DNA of 64,000 nucleotides from Palaemon carinicauda (taxonomy: Eukaryota; Arthropoda; Malacostraca; Decapoda; Palaemonidae): positions 64,293,455 through 64,357,454 of the forward strand of contig NC_090729.1 of the NCBI RefSeq assembly GCF_036898095.1, read 5' to 3'. The notes beneath the pieces were generated by a model. It was given only the letters and a program-made list of their open reading frames with translations, was not told the DNA's origin and made no database searches. The position numbers and the translations under genes are program-made. This document shows positions 1 through 17,515 of the stretch, piece after piece (position 1 is the stretch's first letter; each line of letters starts with the position of its first letter).

Positions 1-261
1 GAGCTGGAACAGAGCCTGAGAATGAGATGACTATAGACCTGACAAAGCTAGAGTAGGCCATAAATTATAGATATTTCTGCGTGTGGAGTTCTCCGGCCTC
101 TGGACAGTAAATTTGCCTTTTGTATTTGAGTGATGGTTTGTGAATTGTGACAGTAAAGTATTAGCAGGGTGTCTGTGCCCCGAGAGTAAGTGCTCATAAC
201 CTTCCCTGTGGAACTTTATGTAACTGTTATAAGGAGACTTTCCCGGACTAAGTTCCCACTC
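1..261 (-). repeat. Family A dispersed repeat, inverted copy (truncated by window edge)
   Basis: Reverse complement of this stretch matches 2565-2835 almost base for base, for example the blocks reading GAGTGGGAACTTAGTCC and GACCTGACAAAGCTAGAGTAG. It has no coding signal. The repeat end lies near 261, just before unrelated sequence, and the other end is outside the window. Confidence 0.75.
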
Positions 262-328
262 AGAACACAACCATAAAAAATTCTCCACACTTACCAACCG
301 CGAAAGCGGGAAGGTAATGTTTACAGTA

Positions 329-1289
<961 letters not shown>

Positions 1290-1700
1290 GATGCACAGCT
1301 TATGATAAAAAAAGAAAATTATGGAAAGTAAAATGCCACTCTCTCTAAGCAGAAAACATTTAATCGGATGGTCCTACCAGTTAGAAATTTGGAGATGTAA
1401 TAGAGCCTTCGAACATTAAAATGATACAAGTTGAAGAGATATGGAAATTAGAATGATAAGAATAACGAGAGATAGACAAAGAGAGCAAACTAAAGTAGAA
1501 TATATTTTAAGAAAATCTAATAAAAAGAAATTGATATGAACAGGACATAAGAAGAATGTCAGAGACAAGATGGATGTTAAGAAGGACAAAATTGGTACCT
1601 AGAGATTACAAAAGAATCAAGGGATGGAAAAGAAGACGTTAGATTAATGAAGTAAGAAAATTTGAGCCTGTGAACCATCCTAGAAAGACCAGAAGGAGAT
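1290..1700 (+). pseudogene. Decayed LINE reverse-transcriptase C-terminus (RTE-like)
   Basis: Translated with several stops and shifts, the stretch around 1430-1560 gives RITRDRQREQTKVEYIL followed by a K-rich segment and 'TGHKKNVRDK'. This resembles the C-terminal end of RTE-type LINE polymerases, where an R-x-x-Q/E-E-x-x-K-V-E block precedes a W-x-G-H block. No catalytic motif remains. A similar, better preserved tail lies at 44250-44650 on the other strand. Family placement is by eye. Confidence 0.4.
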
Positions 1701-1756
1701 GCAAGTGGGTGGGCATGCCCGAAGTTTTTTGTTCTTCAGACAACTAATAATGGCTG

Positions 1757-2550
<794 letters not shown>

Positions 2551-2564
2551 TTATTTTAACTAAA

Positions 2565-4210
2565 TGTTTGAGTGGGAACTTAGTCCAAGAAAGTGTCTCT
2601 ACGTCAATTACACAAAGATCAGCAGTGGACGATAATGAGCACTTGCTCTCGTGGCACAAGCACCCTGCTAATATCTTTACTGCCAAAATTTACTAACCAT
2701 CACTCTTAAATACAAAAGGGACAAATTTTACTGTCCAGAGTCCGGAGAACTCAACACGTGAAAATAAAAGTAATTTATTGGCCTACTCTAGTTTTGTCAG
2801 GTCTATAGTCATATCACTCTTAGGCTCTGTTCCGACTCCGTCCCATATACCCAAGTGAGATGCTGGACTGGTATCTTATGTTAATGTAATTAAGACCAAA
2901 CCTAAAATGGGAGCAGTGATGTAAAGTAAAGTTTAAAAGTTTAAAGATAAGGATTCTTTATCCTCGAAGCAGATATATTAATACAAAGTTCCTTGCTGAA
3001 ACCACTTGAACTTACTTAGGCTTACTCCTTTCCAATATAAGGTATTCTGTCCCGTGATCAAATATTCATATTTTGCACATTGAAATAAATGAGGGAGCAA
3101 AAAGAAGAAAGAGGTTCAATTAAACTAATATTGATATATTTCACAAATTTACATTAAAATAAACGAACATCTTAACAGCACAAAAATAGTATCAAAAAAG
3201 GGATGCAATAAAAGCAATTCAAAATAATAAAAAATGGTCGGTTAGACACGTGGTCAGCGAAAATCAATAATCAGAACTTAGGTCGGTCACGTGGCCCATG
3301 TAACCCAGAGACTGTGCTAGTCTCAAAATAAAAAATGACATCGAAAAAATATATATGCACAATCCCATCGCACAGAGTCCGAATAATGTAAAAAGCCAGG
3401 TTCCCTATCAACTTGAAATTAGTCTAAGCTAAAAATGGGGGAATAACTAAGTGGCCACTTTATGGTACCTGCACTCCTTTGAAGATTGTCCTTTCTTTGC
3501 CCTTCAATGCCTGTTAACCGGAACGTCGCACAAGTTGACACTGCACTCTTGACTGGCTTACCCCAAGAATCCTCCTTTAGGGTATTTAAGGTTTACCAGG
3601 CTCTTCTTTTTTATCTCTCCAAACGGCAGCACGCCTTGGTGAGTCGAGATTTGTGAGATGGGGTGGGGGTGAGCCAGAGGTGCACGGGTACACTGACCAG
3701 GGAGGTCAGTCGGTCACAGGAGCTTCTGAACGAATAGGTTGAGGTTAAAGTTGAGAGGGATCCCCTGGCTTCACCTCTCCAGACAGGTGAGAGTCATGAT
3801 GCGCATGGTAATCCAGGTCAGGTGTCATATCGGGACTTTAGGACAGAGCAATATTGTTGCAAGGAGTCCATAGGAGGCAGGATTTTGTACTAAATAGGCT
3901 ACTTTAGAGAAATCTTGCTGCTATAGAGGAGTTTATAAATACAATAATCCTACCTACTCTGGCTTGCTAAGAATTAATAGTTCAAATGATTAACTAGCAA
4001 TGGGCTGGTGCGATGGGCATACATCTTAAAATTAACAAACATTAATTATTATTGAGAAATAAAGGATGCATTAATTCAGCAGTATTGAAAATTACATTGA
4101 AATCAGTTTAGGAATCTAATCTCGACCCACTTAGTTTAAGGAATGAACCAACATATGCCGGGATAACGCCTTTGCGCTATGTGTATCTACGCTGTGACGT
4201 CATGAGCATG
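2565..4210 (+). repeat. Family A dispersed repeat, near-complete copy
   Basis: Unclassified repeat of about 1.65 kb. It aligns from end to end with the two halves 15423-16153 and 22004-22800. Shared blocks include the 'tgtccagagtccggagaactc' region near 2735, the 'ggaggcaggattttgtac' region near 3873 and the 'accaacatatgc' region near 4148. The first 270 bp also match 1-261 in inverse orientation. I find no long ORF and no obvious terminal inverted repeat. A long solo LTR or a non-autonomous element are both possible. Confidence 0.7.
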
Positions 4211-4375
4211 GCGTACGCTACTGTCAACACGTTTGTTTTATTTAGTTGAGAAGAGTCGTCTCAATGTTTAGTTAAAGAAAACTTAATGTAGGAGAGAACG
4301 TTAAGGGGTAGCTACTGTATTAGTAGAAGAGAGCTAAAAATACGACTAAAAAAAGAAGAGTGAAGAAAAATTCTT

Positions 4376-4379
<4 letters not shown>

Positions 4380-4408
<29 letters not shown>
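4380..4408. repeat. (GA)n microsatellite
   Basis: Short perfect GA run just upstream of the satellite array. Confidence 0.95.
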
Positions 4409-4410
<2 letters not shown>

Positions 4411-4574
4411 TTTGTGTACCTTGATTGTAAAAAAGGATATATGCATTCACATGGACTAGAGGGATCCTTTCTTCTTATAGAGAAATCATAAAAAAGTACC
4501 TCGATTCTGAAAATGAGAGAAGCATTCATGGAGACTCGAGGGATTCTCCCTTTTTGTTGAGAGTAATCATGAAG

Positions 4575-6756
<2,182 letters not shown>

Positions 6757-6905
6757 CTCCATCATATATTTCCCTTAACATTGGACATTTTGAAGACTAT
6801 AACTACAACCAGATCTTTACTCATACTGCATCTATAACGTTTAAAACGCATCCAGAAGACTAAAATATGCTCCATCATATATTTCCCTTAACATTGGACA
6901 TTTTG

Positions 6906-8159
6906 TGTAATACTCTACAATCATACCACATCTCAAAATATAAGAGTCGTTAAATGATAAGATTTATTTCTCTAAAATGGGTTATGAGTTTACATTTACT
7001 GTCATGCAAAGAAATTACGGTTCAATGCAGAGGAATCTCGGAGTGATGAAAAATTTCAAGGGCTGTGTTGTCACTCGCCCCTTTCAAAAGTTTTAGAAAG
7101 CTCGATCGAAAATAAATTCCCTGCTTTCATCTATTAAATAACGGATCACATGAAAGTATGAACATTATATTGATCATTTGTAACCATTTATGCTAAAAAC
7201 GAATAATAAAAAAAAATTCAAGTTTATTAGAATTCAAATTTTTTTCTTCAAAATTCAATCAAGAAGTATTATTTTTTTTTTCAAAGTTTTTGTAATTGGA
7301 TTATTACTTTCAACTTTTTTTTTGTCATCAAGAAATATTTAGAATAGTTCAAAATTGTAGAGCAATTAAAGCAATGAGGCATCCAGGATTATCTATTTTT
7401 TTTTTTATTAATTTGACTATATTCTATCTCACTGGTTCAATCTTCAATCTTTATTTATCTCAATCTTTATTTACGAGGAGGTCCGTAATCTTAATCATCT
7501 TTATTTTCTTTTTCCTGAACTCTTGGTCCTCGCAAAAAGAGGAAAAGAAAAGCCCTGGTTGGTCAAGTCGTCCATTTCTAGCTTTTGTCTTCTTTAGGTT
7601 ACTTTGATAAACGAACATCTGAAAACTTATAGTTTGACATATTTAAAATGCAAACCTCCTTTTATTTGAGGGTTTATGTGTTCTTAGTATAATCATCTTG
7701 TTACGGGACAGTTGTACCCGAGATAATGAAGATTGATTGGATTTACAGTATAAGTTTTTTTGCTTTGCTTTGAAAGTGAAAATTCATATCATGACTCTCT
7801 TATAATACATTCCTGGTTCCATCCACCGCCTTCAGCTATATTGTCTAGATTAACATAATTCCTGTTCAGTATTTCAATGGCATCATCAAAATAGCACTTG
7901 ACAGTGAGTTGACTTTAGTAATGATAAAATCATTTAGTCACATATGAAGTTTTACAAGTCTCTGCACAGATGATGGAGCTTTTTCCTGTCCTACGTGGCA
8001 TTAGGAAAAAAGCAAAACATGTCCTGAAACCTTACAGAAAAGTTACCCAAACGAGTTGGACGAAAAATAAAAACCATTTATGTGGAGGATGACAACAAAT
8101 AAGATAATTGGAATGAAAAGAATATGATGATGGTGAAAGAGGAAGTTGAAAATCACTTA
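6906..8159. other. AT-rich DNA with homopolymer runs
   Basis: Several T and A runs of 8-10. Open frames here are T-rich and of no recognisable family. No element ends identified. Confidence 0.5.
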
Positions 8160-8240
8160 GGAGTTGATGATGAAGATAATGATTGCCAAGCAGGATTTAT
8201 AAGAGGAAGAAGGATAGAGGACAATATTTTTGGATCAAGT
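8160..8240 (+). pseudogene. Small LINE reverse-transcriptase fragment
   Basis: The plus strand near 8183-8240 reads DNDCQAGFIRGRRIEDNIF, the Q-A-G-F-R-x-G-R block typical of non-LTR reverse transcriptases. Nothing else of the protein is visible on either side. Confidence 0.5.
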
Positions 8241-8276
8241 AAAGATAAGCTCCTCACAACTGACTAATGAAGAAAA

Positions 8277-10117
8277 TCACTCCCGACTTTGAGAAAGTAA
8301 AGATGAGCACTCCCAAATAGGATCAGGTATAGTTTTGCACCCCACGGTGAGATGTGCTGTATGCTTTGTGAGCTCCTCTCTTACTTCTTCTTTTTTTTTT
8401 TTCTTTTTGTCAGAGATAAAAATTTTTGCTATTGCAGACACATTTCTCTGTACATTCCTGTCTTCTATAGATGGCAGGTCAGTTTCTAGCCTCATGTTGC
8501 AGAGCCTTGTCCACGTAGGTACTCCTAGCATGAGTCTCATGGCATTGTTTTGAATTACCTCTACACTGGCTTTTGGGTTGTCTGTCAGGCTTGTTAGGGT
8601 GGGAGCAGCACAGTCCACTAGAGTTCTGGAGTGGGCTACATAGTAACTCTTTTGAAAGTGTTCATTTGCTCCGTCGTTTAGCTTTGACATGTATCTCATG
8701 ACTGTCAGTCTTTCATTTGCTCTTTCCTTGAGATTCTTGATTTCCTCCTCAAAGGTAAGTTGTGTATCTATGAAAACTCCTAGGTATGTGTAGCTATCCA
8801 CCCACTCTAGGGCCTCCATTCCTATTGTGAGTGGTGTTAAGAGATTTTGGCCTTTATTGTCATAGCCATTGTTTTGCCTATGTTTATTTTTAGTCCTGTC
8901 TCGTTTAAGTTTTGGTTATGTCATTCAGTGCACTCTGAATTCTTACCAATCTGACTGACCCTCGTGGTATTACACATAAATCATCCACAAGATGAATATC
9001 TCCAATAATTCAGGGAGTTGGAGAGAGGATATGTTTTCCATAAGGATGTTGAAAAGGAAGTCCTCCCTGTGGAGTTACATTCTCCAAGTCATGAAAGGCT
9101 GATATCACTCCTTGGAATTTGACTCGGGCTTGTCTTCCTAGCTCATAGTTCTTTGTTCATGCTTGTAGATGACCTTTTACTCATTTACTGGCCACCAATT
9201 GCAGCATTGCAGCTGGGCTGGCCAGCTCGAAGGCTTTCTCAAAGTCTATGAAGACTATAGTTACCTTCTCCTGGTTTATACAGCTGAGAACATTTGTAAT
9301 ACATTCAGTGGTTCCAATGCCTTTCTAATATGCATATAGCTGTTTGTGCAGGGAGCCAATTTTTTATTTCATCCTGTTTAGTACAGTTTTTTTCTACAGT
9401 TTTTTCCATGCAGGATACTACAGCTATTGGTCCCGGGTTTTCTGGACCCTTTGGCTTAGGGATCGGCTGACTGTCCTGTTGCCTCCACGTATGGGGCCTT
9501 GCGTGCTCAAGGTGTGTCTTGTTCAATAACCTCAGGAATGCGGTTTCGCCTGTTGGACCCATCTGATCATGGTGTAGGTCATTCTGTTTGCTTCTAGTGC
9601 AGTGTCATTGCCCGTTCTGTGCGCTGCTCTCAGTTCCTTGATTGTATACGGGGTGTGTGTGTCATCCTGCAGTTGACAGGCTGTGTTCATCTCCTCCTAC
9701 CTAGCTGGCGCCAGTTGCTCCTGAAGCATTCTGGTTTCAGGGGAGAGGTTAGCTGATCCTGTTCTGCTTGTGAAGGTTGTCACTATCCTTTCTGCGTCCT
9801 CTTGGGGGAGTGGAATAATTGCAGCTGGTTTCCTCTTCTTTCCAGCTACTCTGTTCTATCCATTTCCATAATTCAGAGAGAGATGTGTACTGAGATAAGT
9901 TTGTGCAGCATTCCATCCATTTTTCTATTTTTATTTCATGAATTTTCTGTTGGACGTCATTAATAACTGCTTGGAGTAGCTCTATATTCTCTATTGTGGC
10001 TCTTCTTCTGTAGAGTTTTGTGACCCTGTTGAGCCATGTTTTGAGTCTTCTTACTTCCGGGCAGTAGTACCAGGAGTCCTTGTAGGTGTAGTTCCTTTTC
10101 CGTGCCTTAAGGGGCAT
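8277..10117 (-). pseudogene. LINE ORF2, reverse transcriptase domain
   Basis: Fragments in several minus-strand frames. 10117-9749 encodes a K/R-rich pre-RT linker. 9562-9305 includes QDSQPIPKPKGPENPGPI, the P-x-x-K-P-x-x-P-x-x-x-R-P-I block. Around 8980-8988 a V-D-D pair stands in the position of the F/Y-A-D-D active site. 8819-8277 is an open 180-codon C-terminal part with YLGVFID and thumb-like sequence. Stops and frameshifts separate all of these, so no active enzyme is expected. The clade (I, Jockey or ingi-like) needs a phylogeny. Confidence 0.8.
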
Positions 10118-10149
10118 GGCTTTGCTTCCTGTGTTATGAAAAGCATCAA

Positions 10150-10884
10150 CTAGGTCCTTTTCTAGTTGATCTATGTCCTCTGGAGGGTTGTAGTTTTCTG
10201 CCCACTCTTATAGAGCCAGTCGAAATGTGACCCAGTCTGCCAGGTCTTGACTCCATCTTGGTGGAGGTGGTGGTACTGGAGGTAACTGTTGCATCTCCAA
10301 TTCTATTACTGTGGCAAAGTGGTCACTGACCAAGGTTGAATGCACTCACCATCTGGTCAGTTGCTTGATTGCAGTTGTGGCAAAAGTCAGATCTAATTTA
10401 CCTCCTCTCATGTGTGTAGGGTGCCTTGTGTTTATTAGAGAGACTCCATCAAATTCCCCCAGGGCAAAGGCTATGTGCTCGCCTGAAGGGTTTTTTGTTG
10501 ACACGGAGGATAATATAGGATGATATGCATTGAAATCCCCACAAATAATGTTTGGTGAGCATTCTGTGTGTCTAAAAAGCTGTGTCAGCTGCAGTTCTAC
10601 GGGTTCTTCTCTATTTATTTTTCTGTAGAACTTGTATATGGTTTTTTTTTTGGCTCAACAATGTTACTTTTACTGCTAGCGTCTCTACATTGCTGACACA
10701 GGGAATTGGATTGTGTAACCTTTGGGGTAGTGTAGGCATTGTAACTTTCAATTCTGAATTTTGTGCCTGTTCTTAGGAATGTTTCTTGTAACTGGATGAT
10801 ATCTGTCACCATGGTTTTGCAGACTGCAATTAGGGAGGACATATTAGGCGTCACTCCAGCTGCGTTCCAATTAAGGATCTTCAT
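10150..10884 (-). pseudogene. LINE ORF2, APE-type endonuclease domain
   Basis: Starts at ATG 10884 with MKILNWNAAGVTPNMSSL, then an LQET motif, the N-terminal signature of apurinic-type endonucleases of LINEs (W-N and Q-E-T residues contact metal and DNA). The domain would nick target DNA for target-primed reverse transcription. It is open for 89 codons, then broken by shifts. Later blocks (ADTQPHGHY-like and SDH-like) are only partly traceable. Confidence 0.75.
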
Positions 10885-10889
10885 TATGA

Positions 10890-11094
10890 AGTGTAGGTGG
10901 AAGAGAAGTGTCTGGGATCCCTGGGGGTAACGGCAATTGCCTTAACCTCTGTTGATGGAGTGGATGAGGTGAGAGTGGATGAGGTGATAGTGGTTGAGGT
11001 GAGAGGGATGATAGGGATGGGATCTGAGGAAGCGGATGAGGAAGGAGTGGGGGAGAGTGAGGATGATGTGGAAGGTTGGGGTGTTAGGATGTGA
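10890..11094 (-). pseudogene. LINE ORF1 C-terminal tail (Pro/Ser/Thr-rich)
   Basis: On the minus strand this stretch reads a P/S/T-rich peptide (for example PTPSSSASSDPIPIIPL). It ends next to the start codon of the endonuclease frame at 10884. The position and composition match the linker at the end of gag-like ORF1 proteins of I/Jockey-type LINEs; compare the similar tail of the ORF1 at 36035. The opposite strand is also open but has no recognisable content. Confidence 0.5.
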
Positions 11095-11100
11095 GGGTTT

Positions 11101-11479
11101 GTCTCCTGGATAGCATTAGAGGGGGAGGAGGACTTATCCTTGGTTAAAAAACTCTTTAGGAGTACTTTAATAATAAAGAGTTAATAGGGAAACTGAGAAA
11201 TAATAACATAAAAATAGGGAATTAAGAAACCCCAACTTAAGAGGTTGCCCTGTGTAGCAAGATATTTTCCTCCCATGACTGAAATCCCACCCATGGAAAC
11301 TTAGCCAGCCTAGGATCGATTTCCCCTGCTAAAAGCAGCTCGTTCTGTTATACCCACAGGGGGGATATTAAAACTAATATGTTTTTCCCCCTCCATAGGC
11401 TATTTCTCCCCCTGCCTCCCTTACAGAAAAACTATTTTGATGAATTAAATAATCAACCGTAAGTTTGACAAAATATTAG

Positions 11480-11481
<2 letters not shown>
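11101..11481. other. Spacer between LINE and TIR element
   Basis: Contains C/G-run-rich motifs such as ACAGGGGGGATA near 11356 and runs of C near 11388 and 11410, similar in style to the minisatellite at 14511. No gene seen. Confidence 0.4.
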
Positions 11482-11569
<88 letters not shown>

Positions 11570-11580
11570 ACATATATATA
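11482..11580. repeat. (TA)n microsatellite flanking TIR element (left)
   Basis: TA run with small GTATAC variants, ending directly at the element terminus. Confidence 0.97.
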
Positions 11581-12724
11581 CAGTAGGGTCCCGAATTATG
11601 CGAGAATTTGGTCGATTAATGACCTCGTGTAAATGGAAAATCGCGAATTTCGAAACACACAACTAACAGAAATAATTCCATTGCGGCCATGGCAACCAGC
11701 AATTTGCCTATTCAAATGTGTTTACTACCCATTTCCAATACTTTCTTTGTACTATACTGTATTTCTTTATAATATCAAATTGTTCATGTAAATAAACAAA
11801 ACATTTAATATACTTTAAAGTTCTAATAACTTGAAAAATGGTTAAAATTACAACCAGGATAGGTGTAAACACCATATATTTCCCGTTATAACACAACCCA
11901 GAATACAGACAAATTTTAATGTTTGTCATATCTTTTGTATAATACAACTGGTGAATAGCAAAACCATCACTCTATAGACTAGCTTGTTGTATGATTGAAA
12001 ATCCAGAATTATCAAAATAAAGGCGATTTTATATCATGCATTTCCTAAACACACTAAAAAGCACAATAGAAAACGACAACCAATGTTTTGTTTACGTTTA
12101 TCTCTGATCACAACGAAGAAACAGACGCATTTATACATCTGTGTTTTTGAATTGACAGCAATTTTACCAAGTATAGATTATATGTTGAATTTGTTATTAC
12201 CAATGTTCTAATTATTATTTATTAGAACTTTCAAATAAATGAAATGAATGCCATTTATGAAATGTTTTTCTTTATGATGCCGCCTGAAACGGAAACCTTC
12301 CATTTGTTTACGCTCCATCTTCGATCATAATAAACAAACGAATGCATTAAACACACATGATTTAAGTCATAAATAATGATATTACAAACATTTAGTAAAC
12401 ATTATGTTATTACAAATATTTTACTTACCGTATCCATATAAATTCCTAAATTCGTAGCAAAGCTGGAAATTTTTTTTTTCCTTATGCGTTTAATCCACAA
12501 TAGCAAACTGCCGCTAATGACAGAGTGATAACTTACGATAATTCTAAACTGTTACGAAAGATAATTGTCCTTTCCATATCCAAAATACTTTTCCTAACTT
12601 CAGTTATAAGTCAACTTGTACCCACCTCAATTATGGATCCATATGCAAAAAAGGTAAAAGAAGAAAGTACTAGGCCTATTTTTAAAGTCACCGAACAATT
12701 AGGTTACCGCTATAACGTTCGATG

Positions 12725-12753
12725 TGAGAGAGAGAGAGAGAGAGAGAGAGAGG
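12725..12753. repeat. (GA)n microsatellite
   Basis: Perfect GA run inside the TIR element. Confidence 0.97.
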
Positions 12754-13202
12754 GATGGTTTTAAAGTACTAGACAATAAATATGATAGGTTATAACACAT
12801 TGGTGTTTATGTAATATTAACTGTATAGATGGTTTGAATAAGTTAAGAAATGGTGTAAACAATTCTTTGTTATTGTATTCGCGCGGAAGCTAGACATCAG
12901 CTGATGTGATCACAGCCAAAAGTAAAACAAAAATAAGTTAGCAATACTCGATTTTTAAAACACACCCGAAATTTAACAACATAAGTACATGTTTTATTAT
13001 AGCGCAATTGACATTTAAAGAGTAAAAATTTTCTGGAATAGAATGGTGTTTCCTAAAAAATAGTGGTTTGAGGACGAAATCGGTTACCGTATTTTAAGCT
13101 ATGATTGAAATGGATGTATACACGGTATAATTTTTTCGTTTTGTATTTAATTGACACTTCAAGAAAACCGATTTTGGTTTCTTCATCTATTTGTAAGTAT
13201 TG

Positions 13203-13208
<6 letters not shown>

Positions 13209-13254
<46 letters not shown>
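13209..13254. repeat. (GA)n microsatellite
   Basis: Perfect GA run of 46 bp inside the TIR element. Confidence 0.98.
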
Positions 13255-13256
<2 letters not shown>

Positions 13257-13393
13257 CAGCTGTTGTAATGGAATGTCGTGTTTTTGTTTCGTGTAGCCCC
13301 TGAAGCGAGGAATTGATCGCCACAACTAACAATATTCATGTTAATTTCATTCTTAAACTCAAGTTGCCATATGTGAACTATGGTTTTATTTCT

Positions 13394-13397
<4 letters not shown>

Positions 13398-13447
<50 letters not shown>

Positions 13448-13457
13448 TTTCTGCCAT

Positions 13458-13519
<62 letters not shown>
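13398..13519. repeat. Opposed (GA)n and (CT)n tracts, hairpin-forming
   Basis: (GA)n at 13398-13444, a 17-bp spacer (GGATTTCTGCCATCAAA), then (CT)n at 13462-13519. The two tracts are complementary over at least 46 bp and could fold into one long hairpin. Ser-Leu and Arg-Glu peptides predicted here are artefacts. Confidence 0.97.
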
Positions 13520-13522
<3 letters not shown>

Positions 13523-14128
13523 TTTATTTTACCGTCTACTCTACAAAACCAATGTTTGCAAATCAAATGTATACTGTTTAAAATATGACAAAATATTGAC
13601 GACTCGTTACCGAAGTTTAGGCTATTCACTGCCGATAAACGAACCCAGTCTACTCGTGAAAACCTTGAACGCCCAGAGGGAAAAATAAGGCTTTTAAATA
13701 TACTGTACTAAACAAAAATAATGCTTTAATATACCATCATTAACACTACCATTACAATTATCGTAAGGTTGGAGAAAGATAAAGATTGCCGAGAACGTAA
13801 CCACATTTCTGTTTACATTTTGTCAGCTGGACTCGCACAGTTAACAGTTGATTTCATTGTTGATGTGGAATTTTATCCTTAAATAGGCTATTCATTATGA
13901 AATTATGTTAATGAAATGTAATGTTAATATTGTTTTGTAACATTTATTATAAATCACCGTATTTAGGGCTACCAATATACTTAAAAAGACAATAGATTTG
14001 ATACATTTTGTAGTGCTTGACTCGCGAACTTTAAACAGCCTCGTAGATACAGAAAATTTATTTTTGAAAAATAGCGATCGCGGAAAAGGGGAATCGTGTA
14101 ATTCGAACACGCTTAATCCGGGACCCTA

Positions 14129-15422
<1,294 letters not shown>

Positions 15423-16153
15423 TTTGAGCTTGTTGTTCCAGGAATGTCTCCCTACACCATATAAGCAAAGGTCAGCAGCGGAGGAGAAGGAGCACTATCA
15501 CTCAGGGTAAAAACACCCTGGTAAAGACTCTGATGATGTAGTTCATAAACATTCACTCTGATTAGAAAAGTGTTTTCTGTCCAGAGCCCTGAAAACTCCA
15601 CACATGAAATAAATGTAATTTGATGGTCTACTTTAGCTTTGTCATTACTAAAGTCCTCCGCATTCTCCTTGACTCTGTTTCGGCACCGTCCCATTGACCC
15701 CAGTGAGAGGCTGGACATGAATTTCACTTTATGATTGGAGACAATGATAATGGGGGGGGGGGAGAGCAGCAGGAAGGATTGAAGTAAAATTTGAAGACGA
15801 GGATCCTCACCTTCAAAGAACTGAGAATGTATACTAAGCCACTTGCTAACACACTATTACCTTTGAGTTATTTAGACTTATTCTTTGCAATATATCGGGT
15901 ATGCTGTCACAAGTTCATATATTCATATTAGACATAATAGATAAAGGAAGTAAAAATATGAAAACGTTTGATTGATAGAATCCAATTACTTTATTACACA
16001 ACAATCACATCAATCAATTGGACATCTTACCCTCAGCAAGAGAGGTTAAAACAAACAAAACGAAACTAACCAACTATAGAGCACAAATTTAAACACAGAA
16101 TTCTTACACAATCCCACACACTCAGCCCGAATTATGTAAGAGCCAGTTTCCTT
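15423..16153 (+). repeat. Family A dispersed repeat, left half (interrupted copy)
   Basis: Aligns with 2565-3405. It stops abruptly at the LTR of the inserted element; the remainder resumes at 22004. Confidence 0.75.
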
Positions 16154-16742
16154 TATTACACCTTCCACATCATTACAATTATTGTATATATTTTCCTGAC
16201 TGTTTTCCCCTGTATACCACTTTCCTTTGCCCTTTCCCAGAAACTTGTTTGCCTTCGGTTCACACTCCTTGTTCTTACTTGCTCCGCCCATCCAAAATTT
16301 CTTCGACCCCTAAATGTAATTTTCAATCAGTCTCCACTCGGCCACTAAACCAAGGACATTAGTGTCCTGCAGGAAAGCAGTCCTCTTTATTGTAATGTAT
16401 CTATAACCTAAGTATAAGTAATATTATAGTAAGGGTTTAATAACGAATTGTGCTTTTGTTTCTAGTGTTCTCAATTCCCAGTGTAATTACTTTTCGAGAC
16501 GTGGTTGTCATTTGTCATTTGTCATTTGTCCTATTGTGTCATACGTGCCCTATATGACTTTTGTGTTCCTTTTATATGGACTTTAATTTTAATTTTAATG
16601 TTTTGTAAATAATTTTTGCATTATCATATTTAAATCTTGTTTGATTGTATTCTTATCCAAATACCTTTATTTTGTATTATTATGGTCCATTGAACCCACC
16701 TGCTAAAATGGTAAATTGCCCTTCTCTCCCATGACTGCAATA
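16154..16742 (+). repeat. 5' LTR of Gmr1-like element
   Basis: 589 bp, matched by 21415-22003 with scattered substitutions. Contains a triple repeat of 'catttgt' near 16510-16532, reduced in the other LTR. Confidence 0.92.
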
Positions 16743-16747
16743 ATATT

Positions 16748-16765
16748 TGGGGGGCCGTCCGAGAC
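16748..16765 (+). other. Primer-binding site, tRNA-Pro-like
   Basis: TGGGGGGCCGTCCGAGAC lies 5 bp after the 5' LTR. It resembles the tRNA-Pro primer site TGGGGGCTCGTCCGGGAT used by some retroviruses, with a few differences. Confidence 0.6.
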
Positions 16766-17515
16766 CTATTTGCTAAACTTCGTGGGTGTGTAATAATTGA
16801 CAACTCATTAAGAATCAGTTGTTTGTTTATGTAGTTGGTGATTCGTTATTCAACCTTACGTGATATGAACATCCTGAATTACAGTTAGTTAGGTGACTGT
16901 TTTTGTGTTTGCTAGACCGCTGAAGAATACATTTCCATTGTGCGTAAATTTTTCGGTGACAAAAGGTGGCCACTTCTGTTTTAGTAAACGACTGCCGGTA
17001 ATCTTGTTATGGTTCCCCCCCCCCCCCCCCTCCTCTCATAACAAGACTCAGTATGCGGGTGAAAAAGTTAATCTGTTGTACCATTGTTAAATCATTCGTG
17101 ACTTTCACATGCTTATGGTCTTTCCCTGGGTCATTAGATAACAGTCTCTTGCGTTATTCATTTTCTGTAAAGTGTAATGAATCTTGTTAACGCCTCGACA
17201 TATAGGCTATGTGTGAAGTTACTGTTCTAATCAAAGTGTAGTAAGTTATGGTTGTTAGCTGAGCGACGGTACTTCCTTTTGACTTCAGTTTGGTTTGAAC
17301 CGGGAGAAAAATACTTCCAGTGCGTCCTAATTCATTTTCATTTTCCTGTAACTAAAATGTTTTATGTATAAATATTTGTCTAATCTGTTACTATTTATGC
17401 GTGGTTTATGGTTTTATGTGTGGTCAATATAAACTAAGTACTCTCCAATTGAAGAATTGTGAAACTCTAAATCAGGTATTTATATTGCTCTTGAAGTTTC
17501 TTTTTAATTTTCACA

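Larger units (their letters stand above)
8277..11100 (-). mobile_element. Decayed LINE (I/Jockey-like layout), ORF1 tail-endonuclease-RT
   Basis: Minus-strand non-LTR retrotransposon about 2.8 kb long: an ORF1 C-terminal tail (11094-10890), an APE-type endonuclease start (10884) and reverse transcriptase down to 8277. It is 5'-truncated within ORF1 and interrupted by many stops and frameshifts. No clear poly(A) or target-site duplication was found at the low-coordinate end. Confidence 0.85.

Noticed and set aside
298..309. CCGCGAAAGCGG, a perfect 4-bp stem with a GNRA-type GAAA loop
   Set aside because: Too short to be more than chance, and not repeated in family A copies.
7296..7607. 103-codon plus-strand open frame, hydrophobic
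   Set aside because: T-rich composition with homopolymer-driven Phe/Ile/Leu content; no domain and no neighbours.
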